Shown: positions 1 to 10,894, numbered from the stretch's first letter. The stretch is DNA of 64,000 nt from Pseudomonas mediterranea CFBP 5447 (GCF_000774145.1 NZ_KN322983.1:776538-840537), one strand, 5' to 3'. The notes: a model not told the origin generated them from the sequence alone. Numbers and translations are program-made.

Positions 1-91
1 TGCTCCCGCTCGGCTGCGCAGCAGACGCCCCTGGGTTAAACCGTAAGGGCCTGCTGCGCAGTCCAGCGGGAGCAAGCTCCCTCGCCACAGG
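1..91. repeat. REPIN, GTGGCGAGGGAGCTTGCT type (left end cut off)
   Basis: Right-hand part of a paired inverted REP: the arm at 66-89 reads as the complement of the GTGGCGAGGGAGCTTGCT family, and the opposite arm begins before the window. The 91 bases are identical, loop included, to 7895-7985. Confidence 0.9.
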
Positions 92-122
92 TGAAACCCA
101 TGCCTACAGATGCGCGACGCGC

Positions 123-1508
123 CTATACATGCAACGCATGCCCCAGCGCCCGCAACGCCGCTTCCTGCACCGCCTCGCCCAGGGTCGGATGAGCATGGAT
201 GGTGCCGGCGATGTCTTCCAGCCGTGCGCCCATTTCCAGGGACTGGCCAAACGCGGTGGACAATTCCGAGACACCAACGCCGACCGCTTGCCAGCCGACG
301 ATCAGATGGTTGTCCCGACGCGCCACCACCCGCACGAAACCATTCTTCGACTCCAGCGTCATCGCCCGGCCGTTGGCGGCGAACGGGAAGCTGGAAACGA
401 TGCAATCCTGGCCGGCGGCCTTGGCTTCGTCCGGCGTCTTGCCCACGACCACCAGTTCCGGATCGGTAAAGCACACCGCGGGAATGGCCGCCGGGGCGAA
501 TTCGCGTGCCTTGCCGGCGATCAGTTCGGCGACCATTTCACCTTGGGCCATGGCCCGGTGGGCGAGCATCGGTTCACCGCTCAGGTCGCCGATGGCCCAG
601 ACGTTGCGCATGCTGGTCTGGCAGCGACTGTCGATTTTCAGCGCCGAGCCGTTCATCGTCAGGTTCAAGGCTTCGAGGTTCCAGCCCTGGGTATTGGGTT
701 TGCGACCGACGGCTACCAGGACCCGGTCGGTGGCCAGGTCCAAGGTGTCGCCGGCGGGGTCGCGCACCTGCAACGTGCTGGCCTGGGCATCGAAACCCTC
801 GACGCTGTGCTTGAGGTACAGCTTCACGCCCAATTGCTTGAGCGCCTCATGCACCGGCTGGGTCAGTTCGCCGTCATAGGCCGGCAGGATCCGCTCCTGG
901 GCTTCCACGACGCTGACTTCGGCGCCAAGCTTGCGGTAGGCAATACCCAGTTCCAGGCCGATGTAACCGCCGCCAACCACCACCAGGTGCTTGGGCAGCG
1001 AGGTCGGGGCCAGGGCTTCGGTGGAAGACACGATGGGACCACCGATGGGCAGCATCGGCAGGTCAACGCTTTTCGAGCCGGTCGCCAGCAGCAGGTGTTC
1101 GCACTGGATGCGGCTATCCCCAACCTCGACGGTCTTGCCGTCGATGACCTTGGCCCAGCCGTGAATGACCTGGACCTTGTGCTTCTTCAGCAGTGTCGCC
1201 ACACCGGTGGTCAGGCGATCGACGATGCCGTTCTTCCATTCCACGCTCTTGCCGATGTCCAGCACCGGCGCCGACACGCTGATACCCAGGGCCGAGCCCT
1301 GGCTATGGTGTTGTGCCTGGTGAAATTGCTCGGCCACATGGATCAATGCCTTGGACGGAATGCAGCCGATGTTCAGGCACGTCCCGCCCAGCGCCTGGCC
1401 TTCCACGAGAATGGTCGGGATGCCCAGCTGGCCGGCGCGGATCGCCGCGACGTAACCGCCAGGGCCACCGCCAATGATCAGCAGGGTGGTGTTCAAAGTC
1501 TGTTGCAT
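123..1508 (-). CDS. lpdV: Dihydrolipoyl dehydrogenase, E3 of the branched-chain 2-oxoacid dehydrogenase complex
   Basis: A 461-residue flavoprotein that reoxidises the lipoyl groups of E2 with NAD+ as acceptor. Visible: FAD-binding GGGPGG at residues 13-18, the redox disulfide Cys44/Cys49 in GGTCLNIGC, a second GGGYIG nucleotide-binding motif mid-protein, and the C-terminal HPTLGE with the catalytic His-Glu pair near 440/445. The ATG at 1508 is chosen because homology starts there; a longer reading frame upstream runs into bkdB on the same strand and has no E3 sequence. Last gene of the bkd operon, 14 bases after bkdB, which marks it as the complex-specific LpdV and not the general E3. Confidence 0.95.
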   Translation of the reverse strand: MQQTLNTTLLIIGGGPGGYVAAIRAGQLGIPTILVEGQALGGTCLNIGCIPSKALIHVAEQFHQAQHHSQGSALGISVSAPVLDIGKSVEWKNGIVDRLTTGVATLLKKHKVQVIHGWAKVIDGKTVEVGDSRIQCEHLLLATGSKSVDLPMLPIGGPIVSSTEALAPTSLPKHLVVVGGGYIGLELGIAYRKLGAEVSVVEAQERILPAYDGELTQPVHEALKQLGVKLYLKHSVEGFDAQASTLQVRDPAGDTLDLATDRVLVAVGRKPNTQGWNLEALNLTMNGSALKIDSRCQTSMRNVWAIGDLSGEPMLAHRAMAQGEMVAELIAGKAREFAPAAIPAVCFTDPELVVVGKTPDEAKAAGQDCIVSSFPFAANGRAMTLESKNGFVRVVARRDNHLIVGWQAVGVGVSELSTAFGQSLEMGARLEDIAGTIHAHPTLGEAVQEAALRALGHALHV

Positions 1509-1522
1509 GCCTGCTCCTGGTA

Positions 1523-2797
1523 TCAGTCCACAAACAAGGTGGCGGGTTGTTCCAGCAGGCCGCGCAGGGCCTGGATGAATTGCGCAGCGTCCATGCCGTC
1601 GACCACCCGGTGATCGAAGGAGCTGGAGAGGTTCATCATCTTGCGGATCACCACCTGGCCCTTGATCACCACGGGCCGCTCGACGATTTTGTTCACGCCG
1701 ACGATCGCCACTTCCGGCAGGTTCAGCACCGGCGTGCTGACGATCCCGCCCAACGCGCCGAGGCTGGTCAGGGTGATGGTCGAGCCGGACAGTTCGTCGC
1801 GGCTGGCCTTGCCATTGCGGGCCGCCGTGGCCAGGCGCGAGATTTCCGCCGCGCAGTCCCACAGGCTGCGGGCCTCGGCGTGACGCACCACCGGCACCAT
1901 CAGGCCGACGTCGCTCTGGGTGGCAACGCCGACATGCACCGCACCGGAGCGGGTGATGACCTGGGCTTCGTCGTCATAGCGCGCGTTCATCTGCGGGAAA
2001 TCCCGCAAGGCCACCACCAGCGCCCGCGCCAGGAACGGCAGCAAGGTCAGCTTGCCACGGCTGGCGCCGTGTTTTTCATTCAGGTGAACCCGCAGCTCTT
2101 CCAGGGCCGTGACGTCGATTTCCTCGACGTAGCTGAAATGGGCGGCGCGTTGGGTGGCTTCCTGCATGCGCTGGGCGATCTTGCGCCGCATGCCGATCAC
2201 CGGGATCTCTTGCTCGTCGTGGCGCTCGGCGTAGCCCGAGCCGCCCTTGGCCGGCGTCGAGGGGCCTTGGGCCAGATAGGCCTCCAGATCTTCGTGCAGC
2301 ACCCGGCCGGCAGGGCCGCTGCCTTGGACCAGGCGCAGCTGAATGCCCAGGTCCAAGGCGTGTTTGCGCACCGCCGGCGAGGCCAACGGGCGCTCGTCGG
2401 GATCGCGGGCCACCGGGGCCTGGGGTTGCCGGGCCGGGCGTGGCGCGGCGACGGGTTTCTCTGCCGCAGGCTCAGGTGCTTTGGGCGGTGTGGGCTCGGC
2501 GGCTGGTGCCGCAGCCGCAGCCGGTGCCTGTGCCGATTCCTTCAGGTTGCCGGCACCTTCCACTTCAATACGGATCAGTTCGCTGCCCACCGCCATGACT
2601 TCACCTGGCTCACCGCCCAGGGCGATGACCCGGCCATGCACGGGCGAAGGGATGTCCACCATGGCCTTGTCGGTCATGACGTCGGCCAGGACCTGATCCT
2701 CGGTCACCAGGTCACCGACCTTGACGTGCCATGCCGCCAGTTCTACTTCCGCGATGCCTTCGCCGATGTCCGGCATCTTGATAACGTGCGTGCCCAT
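1523..2797 (-). CDS. bkdB: Lipoamide acyltransferase, E2 of the branched-chain 2-oxoacid dehydrogenase complex
   Basis: A 424-residue E2 core that transfers branched acyl groups from lipoate to CoA. The N-terminal lipoyl domain has the lipoylated lysine at about residue 44 (TDKAMVD). An Ala/Pro-rich linker at about 95-145 follows, then a peripheral-subunit binding domain (residues about 150-190, ASPAVRKHA) and the acyltransferase domain ending in the catalytic motif FDHRVVDG (His395, Asp399). It starts one base before the bkdA2 stop codon ends, so the two genes abut and are probably translationally coupled. Confidence 0.96.
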   Translation of the reverse strand: MGTHVIKMPDIGEGIAEVELAAWHVKVGDLVTEDQVLADVMTDKAMVDIPSPVHGRVIALGGEPGEVMAVGSELIRIEVEGAGNLKESAQAPAAAAAPAAEPTPPKAPEPAAEKPVAAPRPARQPQAPVARDPDERPLASPAVRKHALDLGIQLRLVQGSGPAGRVLHEDLEAYLAQGPSTPAKGGSGYAERHDEQEIPVIGMRRKIAQRMQEATQRAAHFSYVEEIDVTALEELRVHLNEKHGASRGKLTLLPFLARALVVALRDFPQMNARYDDEAQVITRSGAVHVGVATQSDVGLMVPVVRHAEARSLWDCAAEISRLATAARNGKASRDELSGSTITLTSLGALGGIVSTPVLNLPEVAIVGVNKIVERPVVIKGQVVIRKMMNLSSSFDHRVVDGMDAAQFIQALRGLLEQPATLFVD

Positions 2798-3856
2798 TCA
2801 GACCTCCATGACCCGTTTCAACGCCGCGCCCACACGGGACGGCCCTGGGAAATACGCCCACTCCTGCGCGTGCGGGTAGGGGGTATCCCAGCCGGTAACA
2901 CGCTCGATAGGCGCTTCCAGGTGATGGAAGCAATGTTCCTGGACCAGCGACACCAGCTCGGCGCCGAAGCCGCAGGTGCGGGTGGCTTCGTGGACGATCA
3001 CGCAACGGCCGGTCTTCTTCACCGACTTGACGATGGTGTCCAGGTCCAGTGGCCAGAGGCTGCGCAGGTCGATGACCTCGGCATCGATGCCGGTTTCCTC
3101 GGCGGCGGCCTGGGATACGTAGACCGTGGTGCCGTAGGTGAGGATGGTCACGTCCTTGCCTGGGCGAGTGATGGCGGCGACATCCAGCGGTACCGTGTAG
3201 TAGCCGTCGGGGACCTGGGCCGTCGGGTGTTTCGACCACGGCGTCACCGGGCGGTCGTGGTGGCCATCGAACGGGCCGTTATACAGGCGCTTGGGTTCGA
3301 GGAAGATCACCGGGTCATCGTTCTCGATGGAGGCGATCAGCAGGCCCTTGGCGTCGTAGGGATTGGAGGGCATCACCGTGCGCAGGCCGCAGACCTGGGT
3401 GAACATCGCCTCGATGCTCTGGCTGTGGGTCTGGCCGCCGTAGATGCCGCCGCCGCAGGGCATGCGCAGGGTCATTGGCGCGGTGAACTCGCCGGCCGAG
3501 CGATAGCGCAGGCGCGCCGCTTCGGAAATGATCTGGTCCGAGGCCGGGTAGACATAGTCGGCAAACTGGATCTCGGCCACCGGTCGCAATCCGTAGGCGC
3601 CCATGCCCACGGCCACGCCGACAATGCCGCTTTCGGAGATCGGCGCGTCGAACACCCGCGACGTGCCGTATTTGTTCTGCAGGCCTTCGGTGCAGCGGAA
3701 CACGCCACCGAAGTAGCCCACGTCCTGGCCGAACACCACGACGTTGTCGTCACGTTCGAGCATCACGTCCATGGCCGAGCGCAGGGCCTGGATCATGGTC
3801 ATGGTGGTAGTGGTCATGGCGGTATCCAGCGCAATATTGTTGTTGTGATCGTTCAT
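2798..3856 (-). CDS. bkdA2: Branched-chain 2-oxoacid dehydrogenase E1 beta subunit
   Basis: A 352-residue beta subunit of the thiamine diphosphate-dependent decarboxylase, which pairs with BkdA1. It shows the transketolase-type pyrimidine-binding region (VFGQDVGYFGGVF, then PISESGIVG) and the C-terminal transketolase domain with HEATRTCGFGAEL. An Asn/Thr/Met-rich N-terminal tail of about 20 residues precedes the conserved MIQALRSAMD start of the domain. It sits between bkdA1 (1-base gap) and bkdB in the usual order. Confidence 0.95.
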   Translation of the reverse strand: MNDHNNNIALDTAMTTTTMTMIQALRSAMDVMLERDDNVVVFGQDVGYFGGVFRCTEGLQNKYGTSRVFDAPISESGIVGVAVGMGAYGLRPVAEIQFADYVYPASDQIISEAARLRYRSAGEFTAPMTLRMPCGGGIYGGQTHSQSIEAMFTQVCGLRTVMPSNPYDAKGLLIASIENDDPVIFLEPKRLYNGPFDGHHDRPVTPWSKHPTAQVPDGYYTVPLDVAAITRPGKDVTILTYGTTVYVSQAAAEETGIDAEVIDLRSLWPLDLDTIVKSVKKTGRCVIVHEATRTCGFGAELVSLVQEHCFHHLEAPIERVTGWDTPYPHAQEWAYFPGPSRVGAALKRVMEV

Positions 3857-3857
3857 G

Positions 3858-5284
<1,427 letters not shown>

Positions 5285-5773
5285 ATGCGCAAACTGGATC
5301 GCACCGACATCGGCATTCTGAACAGCCTTCAGGAGAACGCCCGCATCACCAACGCCGATCTCGCCCGTTCGGTCAACCTTTCGCCAACGCCGTGCTTCAA
5401 CCGGGTGCGGGCCATGGAGGAACTGGGGGTGATCCGCGAGCAGGTCACGCTGCTCGATGCCGACCTGCTGGGCCTGCACGTCAACGTGTTCATCCACGTC
5501 AGCCTGGAGAAGCAGGTGGAGGAGGCGCTGCAGCATTTCGAAGAAGCGATCTCGGACCGGCCCGAGGTGATGGAGTGCTACCTGATGGCGGGCGATCCGG
5601 ATTACCTGATCCGCGTGCTGGTGCCGACGATCCAGTCCCTGGAGCGGTTCATGATGGACTTCCTGACCAAGGTCCCGGGCGTGGCGAACATCCGCTCCAG
5701 CTTCGCGCTCAAGCAGGTGCGCTACAAGACGGCATTGCCGCTGCCGGCGAATGGGTTGACGTTGGGTACCTGA
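5285..5773 (+). CDS. bkdR: Lrp/AsnC-family transcriptional activator of the bkd operon
   Basis: A 162-residue regulator. Residues 1-60 form the AsnC-type helix-turn-helix ([15 protein letters not shown], then [17 protein letters not shown]); residues about 70-150 form the ligand-binding RAM domain ([17 protein letters not shown]). It is divergent from bkdA1, the standard position of BkdR, which activates the operon in response to branched-chain amino acids in P. putida. The ATG at 5285 gives the exact family start. Confidence 0.94.
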   Translation: MRKLDRTDIGILNSLQENARITNADLARSVNLSPTPCFNRVRAMEELGVIREQVTLLDADLLGLHVNVFIHVSLEKQVEEALQHFEEAISDRPEVMECYLMAGDPDYLIRVLVPTIQSLERFMMDFLTKVPGVANIRSSFALKQVRYKTALPLPANGLTLGT

Positions 5774-5786
5774 ACGATAGCCACAT

Positions 5787-5884
5787 CCCCTGTGGGAGCG
5801 AGCCTGCTCGCGATAGCGGCGGCACCTGCGCCATCTATGCAAGCTGATCCACCGCTATCGCGAGCAGGCTCGCTCCCACAGGGG
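5787..5884. repeat. REPIN, GTGGGAGCGAGCCTGCTCGCGAT type
   Basis: Two inverted copies of the REP palindrome facing each other around a spacer of about 50 bases, between the convergent 3' ends of bkdR and the MBL-fold gene. Arms are complementary over more than 20 bases. Confidence 0.93.
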
Positions 5885-5891
5885 TTGACCG

Positions 5892-6755
5892 TCAAAGTTG
5901 ATTGAGCGGAATCTTCAGATACGTCACGCCATTGGCCTCGGCCGGCGGCAGGTTGCCTGCCCGCACATTGACCTGGATCGCCGGCAACAGCAGCGTCGGC
6001 ATGCCCAACGTGGCGTCGCGTTTGGTGCGCATGGCGACGAAGGTGGCTTCGTCAATGCCATCGTGAACGTGGATATTGTGCTGGCGCTGCTCGCCCACGG
6101 TGCTCATGCAGTGGGGCTCGCGATGCTCCGGCGGGTAGTCATGACACACATACAACCGCACGCCGGCGGGGAAAGCCAACAGCTTGCGGATCGAGGCGTA
6201 GAGCTGGTGGGCGTTGCCGCCCGGGAAGTCGCAACGGGCACTGCCGACATCGGGCATGAACAGCGTATCGCCCACCAGGATCACATCGTCGTCGATCAGG
6301 TAGGCCATGTCCGCCGGGGTGTGACCGGGCACGTGCAGCGCAGTGGCCTTGAGGTTGCCGATGAAGAATGTTTCATCGGGGCCGAACAGATGATCGAACT
6401 GCGAACCATCCACGGCAAACTGCGCTTCGAGGTTGAACAGCGCCTTGAACACGTTCTGGACCTGGCCGATGGATTGGCCGATGGCGATCTTGCCGCCCAG
6501 TTCCCGCCGCAGATAGGCCGCGGCGGAGAGGTGATCGGCGTGGGCGTGGGTTTCCAGCAGCCATTGCACGGTCAACCGGTGTTCCCGCACGAATGCGATC
6601 ACCCGGTCGGCCTGAGCGGTGCCGCTGCGCCCCGAGGCCGGGTCGTAGTCGAGCACCGGATCGACCACCGCGCATGGCCCGGCGTCCTGTTCATAAACGA
6701 CATGGGTGTAGGTCTTTGAAGCGGGGTCGAGGAAGCTTTGGATCTGCGCGGGCAT
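5892..6755 (-). CDS. MBL-fold metallohydrolase, Blh/ETHE1-like (probable persulfide dioxygenase)
   Basis: A 287-residue metallo-beta-lactamase-fold protein. It has the metal-binding THAHADHLSAA motif, a later HVPGHTPADM histidine, and the GDTLFMPDVGSARCDF segment typical of ETHE1/Blh persulfide dioxygenases. These oxidise glutathione persulfide to sulfite with Fe(II). The ATG at 6755 (MPAQIQSFLDP) is where family homology begins; the open frame continues upstream but there it only translates the MITE at 6825-6976. The divergent neighbour is a TauE/SafE exporter, a pairing that fits sulfide or sulfite detoxification. The substrate is inferred, not proved. Confidence 0.85.
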   Translation of the reverse strand: MPAQIQSFLDPASKTYTHVVYEQDAGPCAVVDPVLDYDPASGRSGTAQADRVIAFVREHRLTVQWLLETHAHADHLSAAAYLRRELGGKIAIGQSIGQVQNVFKALFNLEAQFAVDGSQFDHLFGPDETFFIGNLKATALHVPGHTPADMAYLIDDDVILVGDTLFMPDVGSARCDFPGGNAHQLYASIRKLLAFPAGVRLYVCHDYPPEHREPHCMSTVGEQRQHNIHVHDGIDEATFVAMRTKRDATLGMPTLLLPAIQVNVRAGNLPPAEANGVTYLKIPLNQL

Positions 6756-6824
6756 GACGACTAACCTGTGCGGAAGGAACCGGTTGCAACATCTAAGGTT
6801 AGCAAAATATGGTCCGCAGCTTAG

Positions 6825-6976
6825 GCTCCGTACGAAAAGCCTTGATACTCGTTCATGCTGCGTTGAAAACAGCCTCGGAATGCTCATGTACTCCAGTACA
6901 GTCGGACGCGACCCCGGGCGTTCCTCGGCTGTTTTCGCCTTGCCTGACCTTCGTCTCAAGACTTTTCGTACAGAGC
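6825..6976. mobile_element. MITE-like element, 152 bp, with TTAG target duplication
   Basis: Terminal inverted repeats begin GCTCCGTACGAAAAG on the left and, read on the other strand, GCTCTGTACGAAAAG on the right (14 of 15 identical). The complementarity continues imperfectly inward, including GAAAACAGCC(T/G). Both ends are flanked by TTAG (6821-6824 and 6977-6980), a 4-bp YTAR duplication of the kind made by IS5-group transposases. No open reading frame inside looks like a protein, so any movement would need a transposase in trans. Confidence 0.8.
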
Positions 6977-7048
6977 TTAGTGAGGGCCAAGGCGTCCTGC
7001 AAATGCGATCACACCTGCCAACAGGTGTGCGCGGCGTGAGAGAACCTT

Positions 7049-7849
7049 ATGTTACTGGCGAGTTTTTTCGGTGTGGCCATGGGCCTGGTCCTGGGATTGA
7101 CCGGGGCGGGCGGCGGTATCCTCGCGGTTCCGGCGTTGGTGTTGGGCCTGGGCTTGACCATGACCCAGGCCGCGCCCGTGGCGTTGTTCGCCGTGGGCAG
7201 TGCGGCGGCGGTGGGCGCCATCGATGGCTTGCGCCATGGCCTGGTGCGCTATCGCGCGGCGTTGCTGATTGCGTTGCTGGGGGCGGTGTTTTCGCCACTG
7301 GGCATCTTCCTGGCCCATCAGCTCCCGGAAAAAATCCTGATGATCCTGTTCAGCTTGTTGATGGTGCTGGTGGCGGCGCGCATGTTGCGCCGGGAAACTC
7401 CGCAGGCGGGGCCGAGCGACCACGGCGCGGCCAGTTGGGGCCAGAAGAATTGCATGCTCGACCGCCAGACCGGACGCCTGGCCTGGACCCCGCGCTGCAC
7501 TGCCACGCTGGCGACGCTCGGCGCGGTGACCGGGGTGGTGTCCGGCCTGCTGGGCGTGGGCGGCGGTTTCCTGATCGTGCCGGCGTTCAAGCAACTGACC
7601 GACGTGCAGATGCGCGGGATCGTCGCCACTTCACTGATGGTCATCAGCCTGATTTCGCTGATCGGCGTGGTGGGTGCCTTTCATGCCGGGGTGCGTATCG
7701 ATCAGGTCGGGGCGGTGTTCATCGTCGGCAGCATTGTCGGCATGGTGTTGGGCCGGCGGCTGGCGTCCCGAGTCCCGGCCCGGGTGTTGCAGGTGGGGTT
7801 TGCCGGGGTTTGCCTGGGGGTGGCGGTGTATATGCTCGTGCGGGCGTAG
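7049..7849 (+). CDS. TauE/SafE-family membrane protein (probable sulfite/sulfonate exporter)
   Basis: A 266-residue polytopic membrane protein with the duplicated glycine-rich motif of the family (GLTGAGGGILAVPAL near residue 20 and GVVSGLLGVGGGFLIVPAF near residue 160). About seven or eight hydrophobic segments are visible, with a polar loop at about 112-135. It is divergent from the Blh/ETHE1-like gene. Sulfite produced by persulfide oxidation could be exported here, an inference from family and position. Confidence 0.85.
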   Translation: MLLASFFGVAMGLVLGLTGAGGGILAVPALVLGLGLTMTQAAPVALFAVGSAAAVGAIDGLRHGLVRYRAALLIALLGAVFSPLGIFLAHQLPEKILMILFSLLMVLVAARMLRRETPQAGPSDHGAASWGQKNCMLDRQTGRLAWTPRCTATLATLGAVTGVVSGLLGVGGGFLIVPAFKQLTDVQMRGIVATSLMVISLISLIGVVGAFHAGVRIDQVGAVFIVGSIVGMVLGRRLASRVPARVLQVGFAGVCLGVAVYMLVRA

Positions 7850-7879
7850 CTGCAATGCTCAGGATTGCGCATGCTCTTT

Positions 7880-7985
7880 TGTGGCGAGGGAGCTTGCTCC
7901 CGCTCGGCTGCGCAGCAGACGCCCCTGGGTTAAACCGTAAGGGCCTGCTGCGCAGTCCAGCGGGAGCAAGCTCCCTCGCCACAGG
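7880..7985. repeat. REPIN, GTGGCGAGGGAGCTTGCT type
   Basis: Complete paired REP: arm GTGGCGAGGGAGCTTGCTCC at the left, its complement at the right, and inner complementary CTGCGCAGC stems. Its last 91 bases are identical to positions 1-91. Confidence 0.93.
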
Positions 7986-8021
7986 AACTGTCTACAACAG
8001 TCAACATACAGAGGGTAGTGT

Positions 8022-8891
8022 CTACAGAGGTCTGCACCGCATCGAAAACCCCAACGCCACCGACTGACCTTGCTCCAGCAGCCGCAGCCCCGGGCGTCCC
8101 GGCAGGTGGTGGGCATTGACCGGATGGCTGACCGGCTCGATGCAGAAGAAGTCCAGGCCCACCGGGCAGTACAGCAGGAAGTAATCGCTGCCGCTGGCCT
8201 GGCATTCCAGTGCATAGCCCAGGTCGGGCTGCTCGATCAGGCAGTGTCCATCCCAACCGCCGAAACCATTGTCCACGAGGGTATCCGGCAGCACGCGAGG
8301 CTGCTGGAAGTCCCAGTGCGCAGGGACGTCACTCAACTGCGTCGGCAGCTTCGTGGCATCGCTCAACCAGACGTGGGTGGCGCGGGTTTGCAGGCGGGTG
8401 TCGATGGTCCGGGGAAAGTAGGGATGCAGGCCCAACCCATGCCAGGCCGGCTGTTCGGCCTGGTGGGTGACCTGCATCGATAGCTGCAATTGACCACCGT
8501 CCAGGCGAATCCGCAGGTTGGCGCAATAGGCGAACGGGTATTGGCTGTGCAGTTGCAGCAATGCCTCCTGAGGCCCCTGTTCGATCACCTGCCACGCCTG
8601 TTGCCAGGCGCTGCCGTGAATCGGAAAAGGATCGTTGGGGCTGTTGGCCGCCAATGCCAGCCAGCCGCCGGGACAATCGAAGCCGCCGTTGGCGATCCGG
8701 TTCGACCAGGGGATCAATGGAAAACAGCCGAGCTTGCCGGGCAGGCCGTTCTCCACGGCTTGTGGTGCTGGCGGGCGTAGCAGCGGCGCACCGTTGCTGC
8801 GCAGGGTCCACTCGACGAGGCTGGCGCCCAGGTGCGGAGCAAGGATGAGGCGGGTCAGTTCGTCTTCGAGGAGCAGCAGGGGTGAGGTCAT
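8022..8891 (-). CDS. Aldose 1-epimerase (mutarotase) family protein
   Basis: A 289-residue galactose-mutarotase fold protein that interconverts the alpha and beta anomers of a sugar. GLGLHPYF near residue 165 carries the catalytic histidine, and CIEPVSHPVNAHH near 255 carries the probable catalytic glutamate; WSNRIANGGF earlier is also typical. It lies on the same strand as the uronate genes that follow, but two REP elements and about 195 bp separate it from the TRAP transporter, so cotranscription is uncertain. Confidence 0.85.
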   Translation of the reverse strand: MTSPLLLLEDELTRLILAPHLGASLVEWTLRSNGAPLLRPPAPQAVENGLPGKLGCFPLIPWSNRIANGGFDCPGGWLALAANSPNDPFPIHGSAWQQAWQVIEQGPQEALLQLHSQYPFAYCANLRIRLDGGQLQLSMQVTHQAEQPAWHGLGLHPYFPRTIDTRLQTRATHVWLSDATKLPTQLSDVPAHWDFQQPRVLPDTLVDNGFGGWDGHCLIEQPDLGYALECQASGSDYFLLYCPVGLDFFCIEPVSHPVNAHHLPGRPGLRLLEQGQSVALGFSMRCRPL

Positions 8892-8945
8892 GGTGCCTTA
8901 TCTGCCGGAATTGAATGATGGGAACGGTCTTGTGTGAGCGCTTTT

Positions 8946-9068
8946 GTGGCGAGGGAGCTTGCTGTGGGAGCAAGGCTTGCCCGCGAAAGAGGCGACACGG
9001 TTCCAAAGTAAAACCGTGCTGACTTCATCGCGGGCAAGCCTTGCTCCCACAGCAAGCCCCCTCGTCAC
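8946..9068. repeat. Nested REPINs: one REP pair inside another
   Basis: The outer arms 8946-8963 and 9051-9068 are 18-base GTGGCGAGGGAGCTTGCT-type inverted repeats with two mismatches. Directly inside, with no extra base, lies a complete second element of a different type (8964-9050, arms GTGGGAGCAAGGCTTGCCC and complement). The whole can fold as one long cruciform. Confidence 0.88.
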
Positions 9069-9086
9069 AAGGGGATTAGCTTCGAG

Positions 9087-10367
9087 TTACAACACCAGAT
9101 GCGGCAGCCACAGTGAAATGGCAGGAACATAAGTCACGAGCAGCAACACCAGGAACAACATGGCGTAGAACGGCAGCAGCGCCTTGACAGTGCTTTCGAT
9201 GCTGACCTTGCCAATGGCGGAACCCACGAACAACACCGCGCCCACCGGTGGTGTAATCAAGCCGATACCCAGGTTCACCAGCATGATCATGCCGAACTGC
9301 ACCGGGTCGACGCCGATGCCCATGATCACCGGCATCAGGATCGGCGTCAGGATCAGGATCAGCGGTGCCATATCCATCACGGTGCCGAGCAGCAGCAACA
9401 TCACGTTGATGCACATCAGGATCACATAGCGGTTGTCCGACAGGGTCAGGAACGCGGTGGTGATCTTCGCCGGGATTTCCATCAGCGTCATGATGTAGCC
9501 GAAGCTGGCGGCGAAGCCGATCAGGATCATCACGATGGAGATGGTGCGCACCGTGCGGTGCATCAGTTTTGGCAACTCGCTCCACTTGTAGTCGCGATAG
9601 ATGCACATGGTCACGAAGAATGCCCAGACCACGGCAATGGCGGCCGACTCGGTGGCCGTGAAAACACCCGAGAGAATGCCGCCCAGGATGATGAACAGGG
9701 TCATCATGCCCCACATGGCTTCCTTGCAGATCTTCAACGCTTGCTTGAGCGGAATCACCTCGCCCTTGGGGTAATTGCGCTTTCTCGCAAAGACCAGGCA
9801 CAGCGCCATCAGGCAGAGGTTCATCATGATGCCGGGGACGATGCCGGCCATGAACAGCGATCCGATGGAAACGGTGCCGCCAGCGGCGAGGGAGTACAGC
9901 ACCGCGTTGTGGCTGGGCGGTGTCAGCAGCGCTTGCACCGAACCACTGACGGTGACGGCGGTGGCGAACTCACGGGGATAGCCGCGGCGCTCCATTTCCG
10001 GGATCAGTACCGAACCGACCGAAGCGGTATCGGCTACCGAGGAACCGGAGATCGCACCGAAAAAACTCGAGGCCACGAGGTTGACCAATGACAGGCCACC
10101 GCGCACGAAGCCGACCAACACACTGGCAAAAGCCACCAACCGGCGGGACATGCCGCCCTCGGCCATGATTGCACCGGCCAGGACGAAGAAGGGAATGGCC
10201 AACAACGAGAACTTGTTCACGCCGCCCGTTATCTGAATCATCATGGCCTGGAACGGAATATCGATCCACCACGCCCCGATCAGGGCGGCAGCGCCCAGCG
10301 CGTAGGCGACCGGCATGCCGATCATGATCAAAAACAAAAAACTGCCCAGCAGAATCAGAGCGTCCAT
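9087..10367 (-). CDS. dctM: TRAP transporter large permease (DctM/SiaM family)
   Basis: A 426-residue integral membrane protein with about twelve hydrophobic segments, the DctM channel that couples substrate uptake to a sodium gradient. It opens with MDALILLGSFLFLIMIGMPVAYALG and contains the conserved GGVNKFSLLAIPFFVLAG and LTPPSHN segments. Its start overlaps the dctQ stop by one base (TAATG), which suggests translational coupling. Neighbouring uronate dehydrogenase and OprD genes suggest a hexuronate substrate. Confidence 0.93.
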   Translation of the reverse strand: MDALILLGSFLFLIMIGMPVAYALGAAALIGAWWIDIPFQAMMIQITGGVNKFSLLAIPFFVLAGAIMAEGGMSRRLVAFASVLVGFVRGGLSLVNLVASSFFGAISGSSVADTASVGSVLIPEMERRGYPREFATAVTVSGSVQALLTPPSHNAVLYSLAAGGTVSIGSLFMAGIVPGIMMNLCLMALCLVFARKRNYPKGEVIPLKQALKICKEAMWGMMTLFIILGGILSGVFTATESAAIAVVWAFFVTMCIYRDYKWSELPKLMHRTVRTISIVMILIGFAASFGYIMTLMEIPAKITTAFLTLSDNRYVILMCINVMLLLLGTVMDMAPLILILTPILMPVIMGIGVDPVQFGMIMLVNLGIGLITPPVGAVLFVGSAIGKVSIESTVKALLPFYAMLFLVLLLVTYVPAISLWLPHLVL

Positions 10368-10894
10368 TAAGCGGCACCTTCGTTTTCTTCAACCAGATCG
10401 AACTGCACGACCCGACGCTTGCTTTGATCACCCAGCAAGAGCTTTTCCAGGACAAAAATCAGTGTCAGGAAACCACCAATCGGGATCGGCATGTAGGTGA
10501 TGCCGACGCGCAGCGTGGGGATGGCGCTCATGAACTGATTCCAGGTGGTCATGCACAGTTTGGTGCCCCAGATGGTCATGAAAATGCACACCGCGGCCAT
10601 CAACAGCTGGGTGAAAACCGACGCCAGGGTTTGCCAGCGCGGGGGCAGGCGGCTGGTGACCATGTCCACGGCCATGTGCGAGCCGGAGCGGTAGCTGGCG
10701 GCGGCACCGATGAAGGTAAAGACGATCATCAGCAAGATAGCGGTGGGCTCCGGCCAGCTTGAGCCGGTACCGAGTACGTAGCGGGCAAACACCCCCCACG
10801 GAATCATCAGCGCGACGGCAAGGACAGAAAGGCCGGCCACCCAGATGCAAGTCATGTAAATCGTGTCGTTGATACGCAGCAGTAAATTCTTCAT
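10367..10894 (-). CDS. dctQ: TRAP transporter small permease (DctQ family)
   Basis: A 175-residue membrane protein with four predicted helices (about 18-38, 50-70, 90-110 and 135-155), matching DctQ. GSSWPEPTAILLMIVFTFIGAA and SGSHMAVD are family-typical. The ATG at 10894 is preferred over an upstream in-frame start because the homologous N-terminus is MKNLLLRINDTIY; the upstream extension is Arg/Lys-rich and contains the intergenic hairpin. Confidence 0.9.
   Translation of the reverse strand: MKNLLLRINDTIYMTCIWVAGLSVLAVALMIPWGVFARYVLGTGSSWPEPTAILLMIVFTFIGAAASYRSGSHMAVDMVTSRLPPRWQTLASVFTQLLMAAVCIFMTIWGTKLCMTTWNQFMSAIPTLRVGITYMPIPIGGFLTLIFVLEKLLLGDQSKRRVVQFDLVEENEGAA

Noticed and set aside
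129..1613. 494-codon open frame antisense to lpdV
   Set aside because: Gln/His/Arg-rich shadow of a high-GC gene with clear E3 motifs on the other strand; no domain and no ribosome binding site.
5787..5884. The paired inverted repeats in gaps as CRISPR or rho-independent terminators
   Set aside because: Spacing and copy number do not fit CRISPR, there is no U-tract, and the sequences match the REP/REPIN families of fluorescent pseudomonads.
6756..6959. N-terminal extension of the MBL-fold protein by 68 residues
   Set aside because: The extension translates the MITE; family homology starts at the ATG at 6755.
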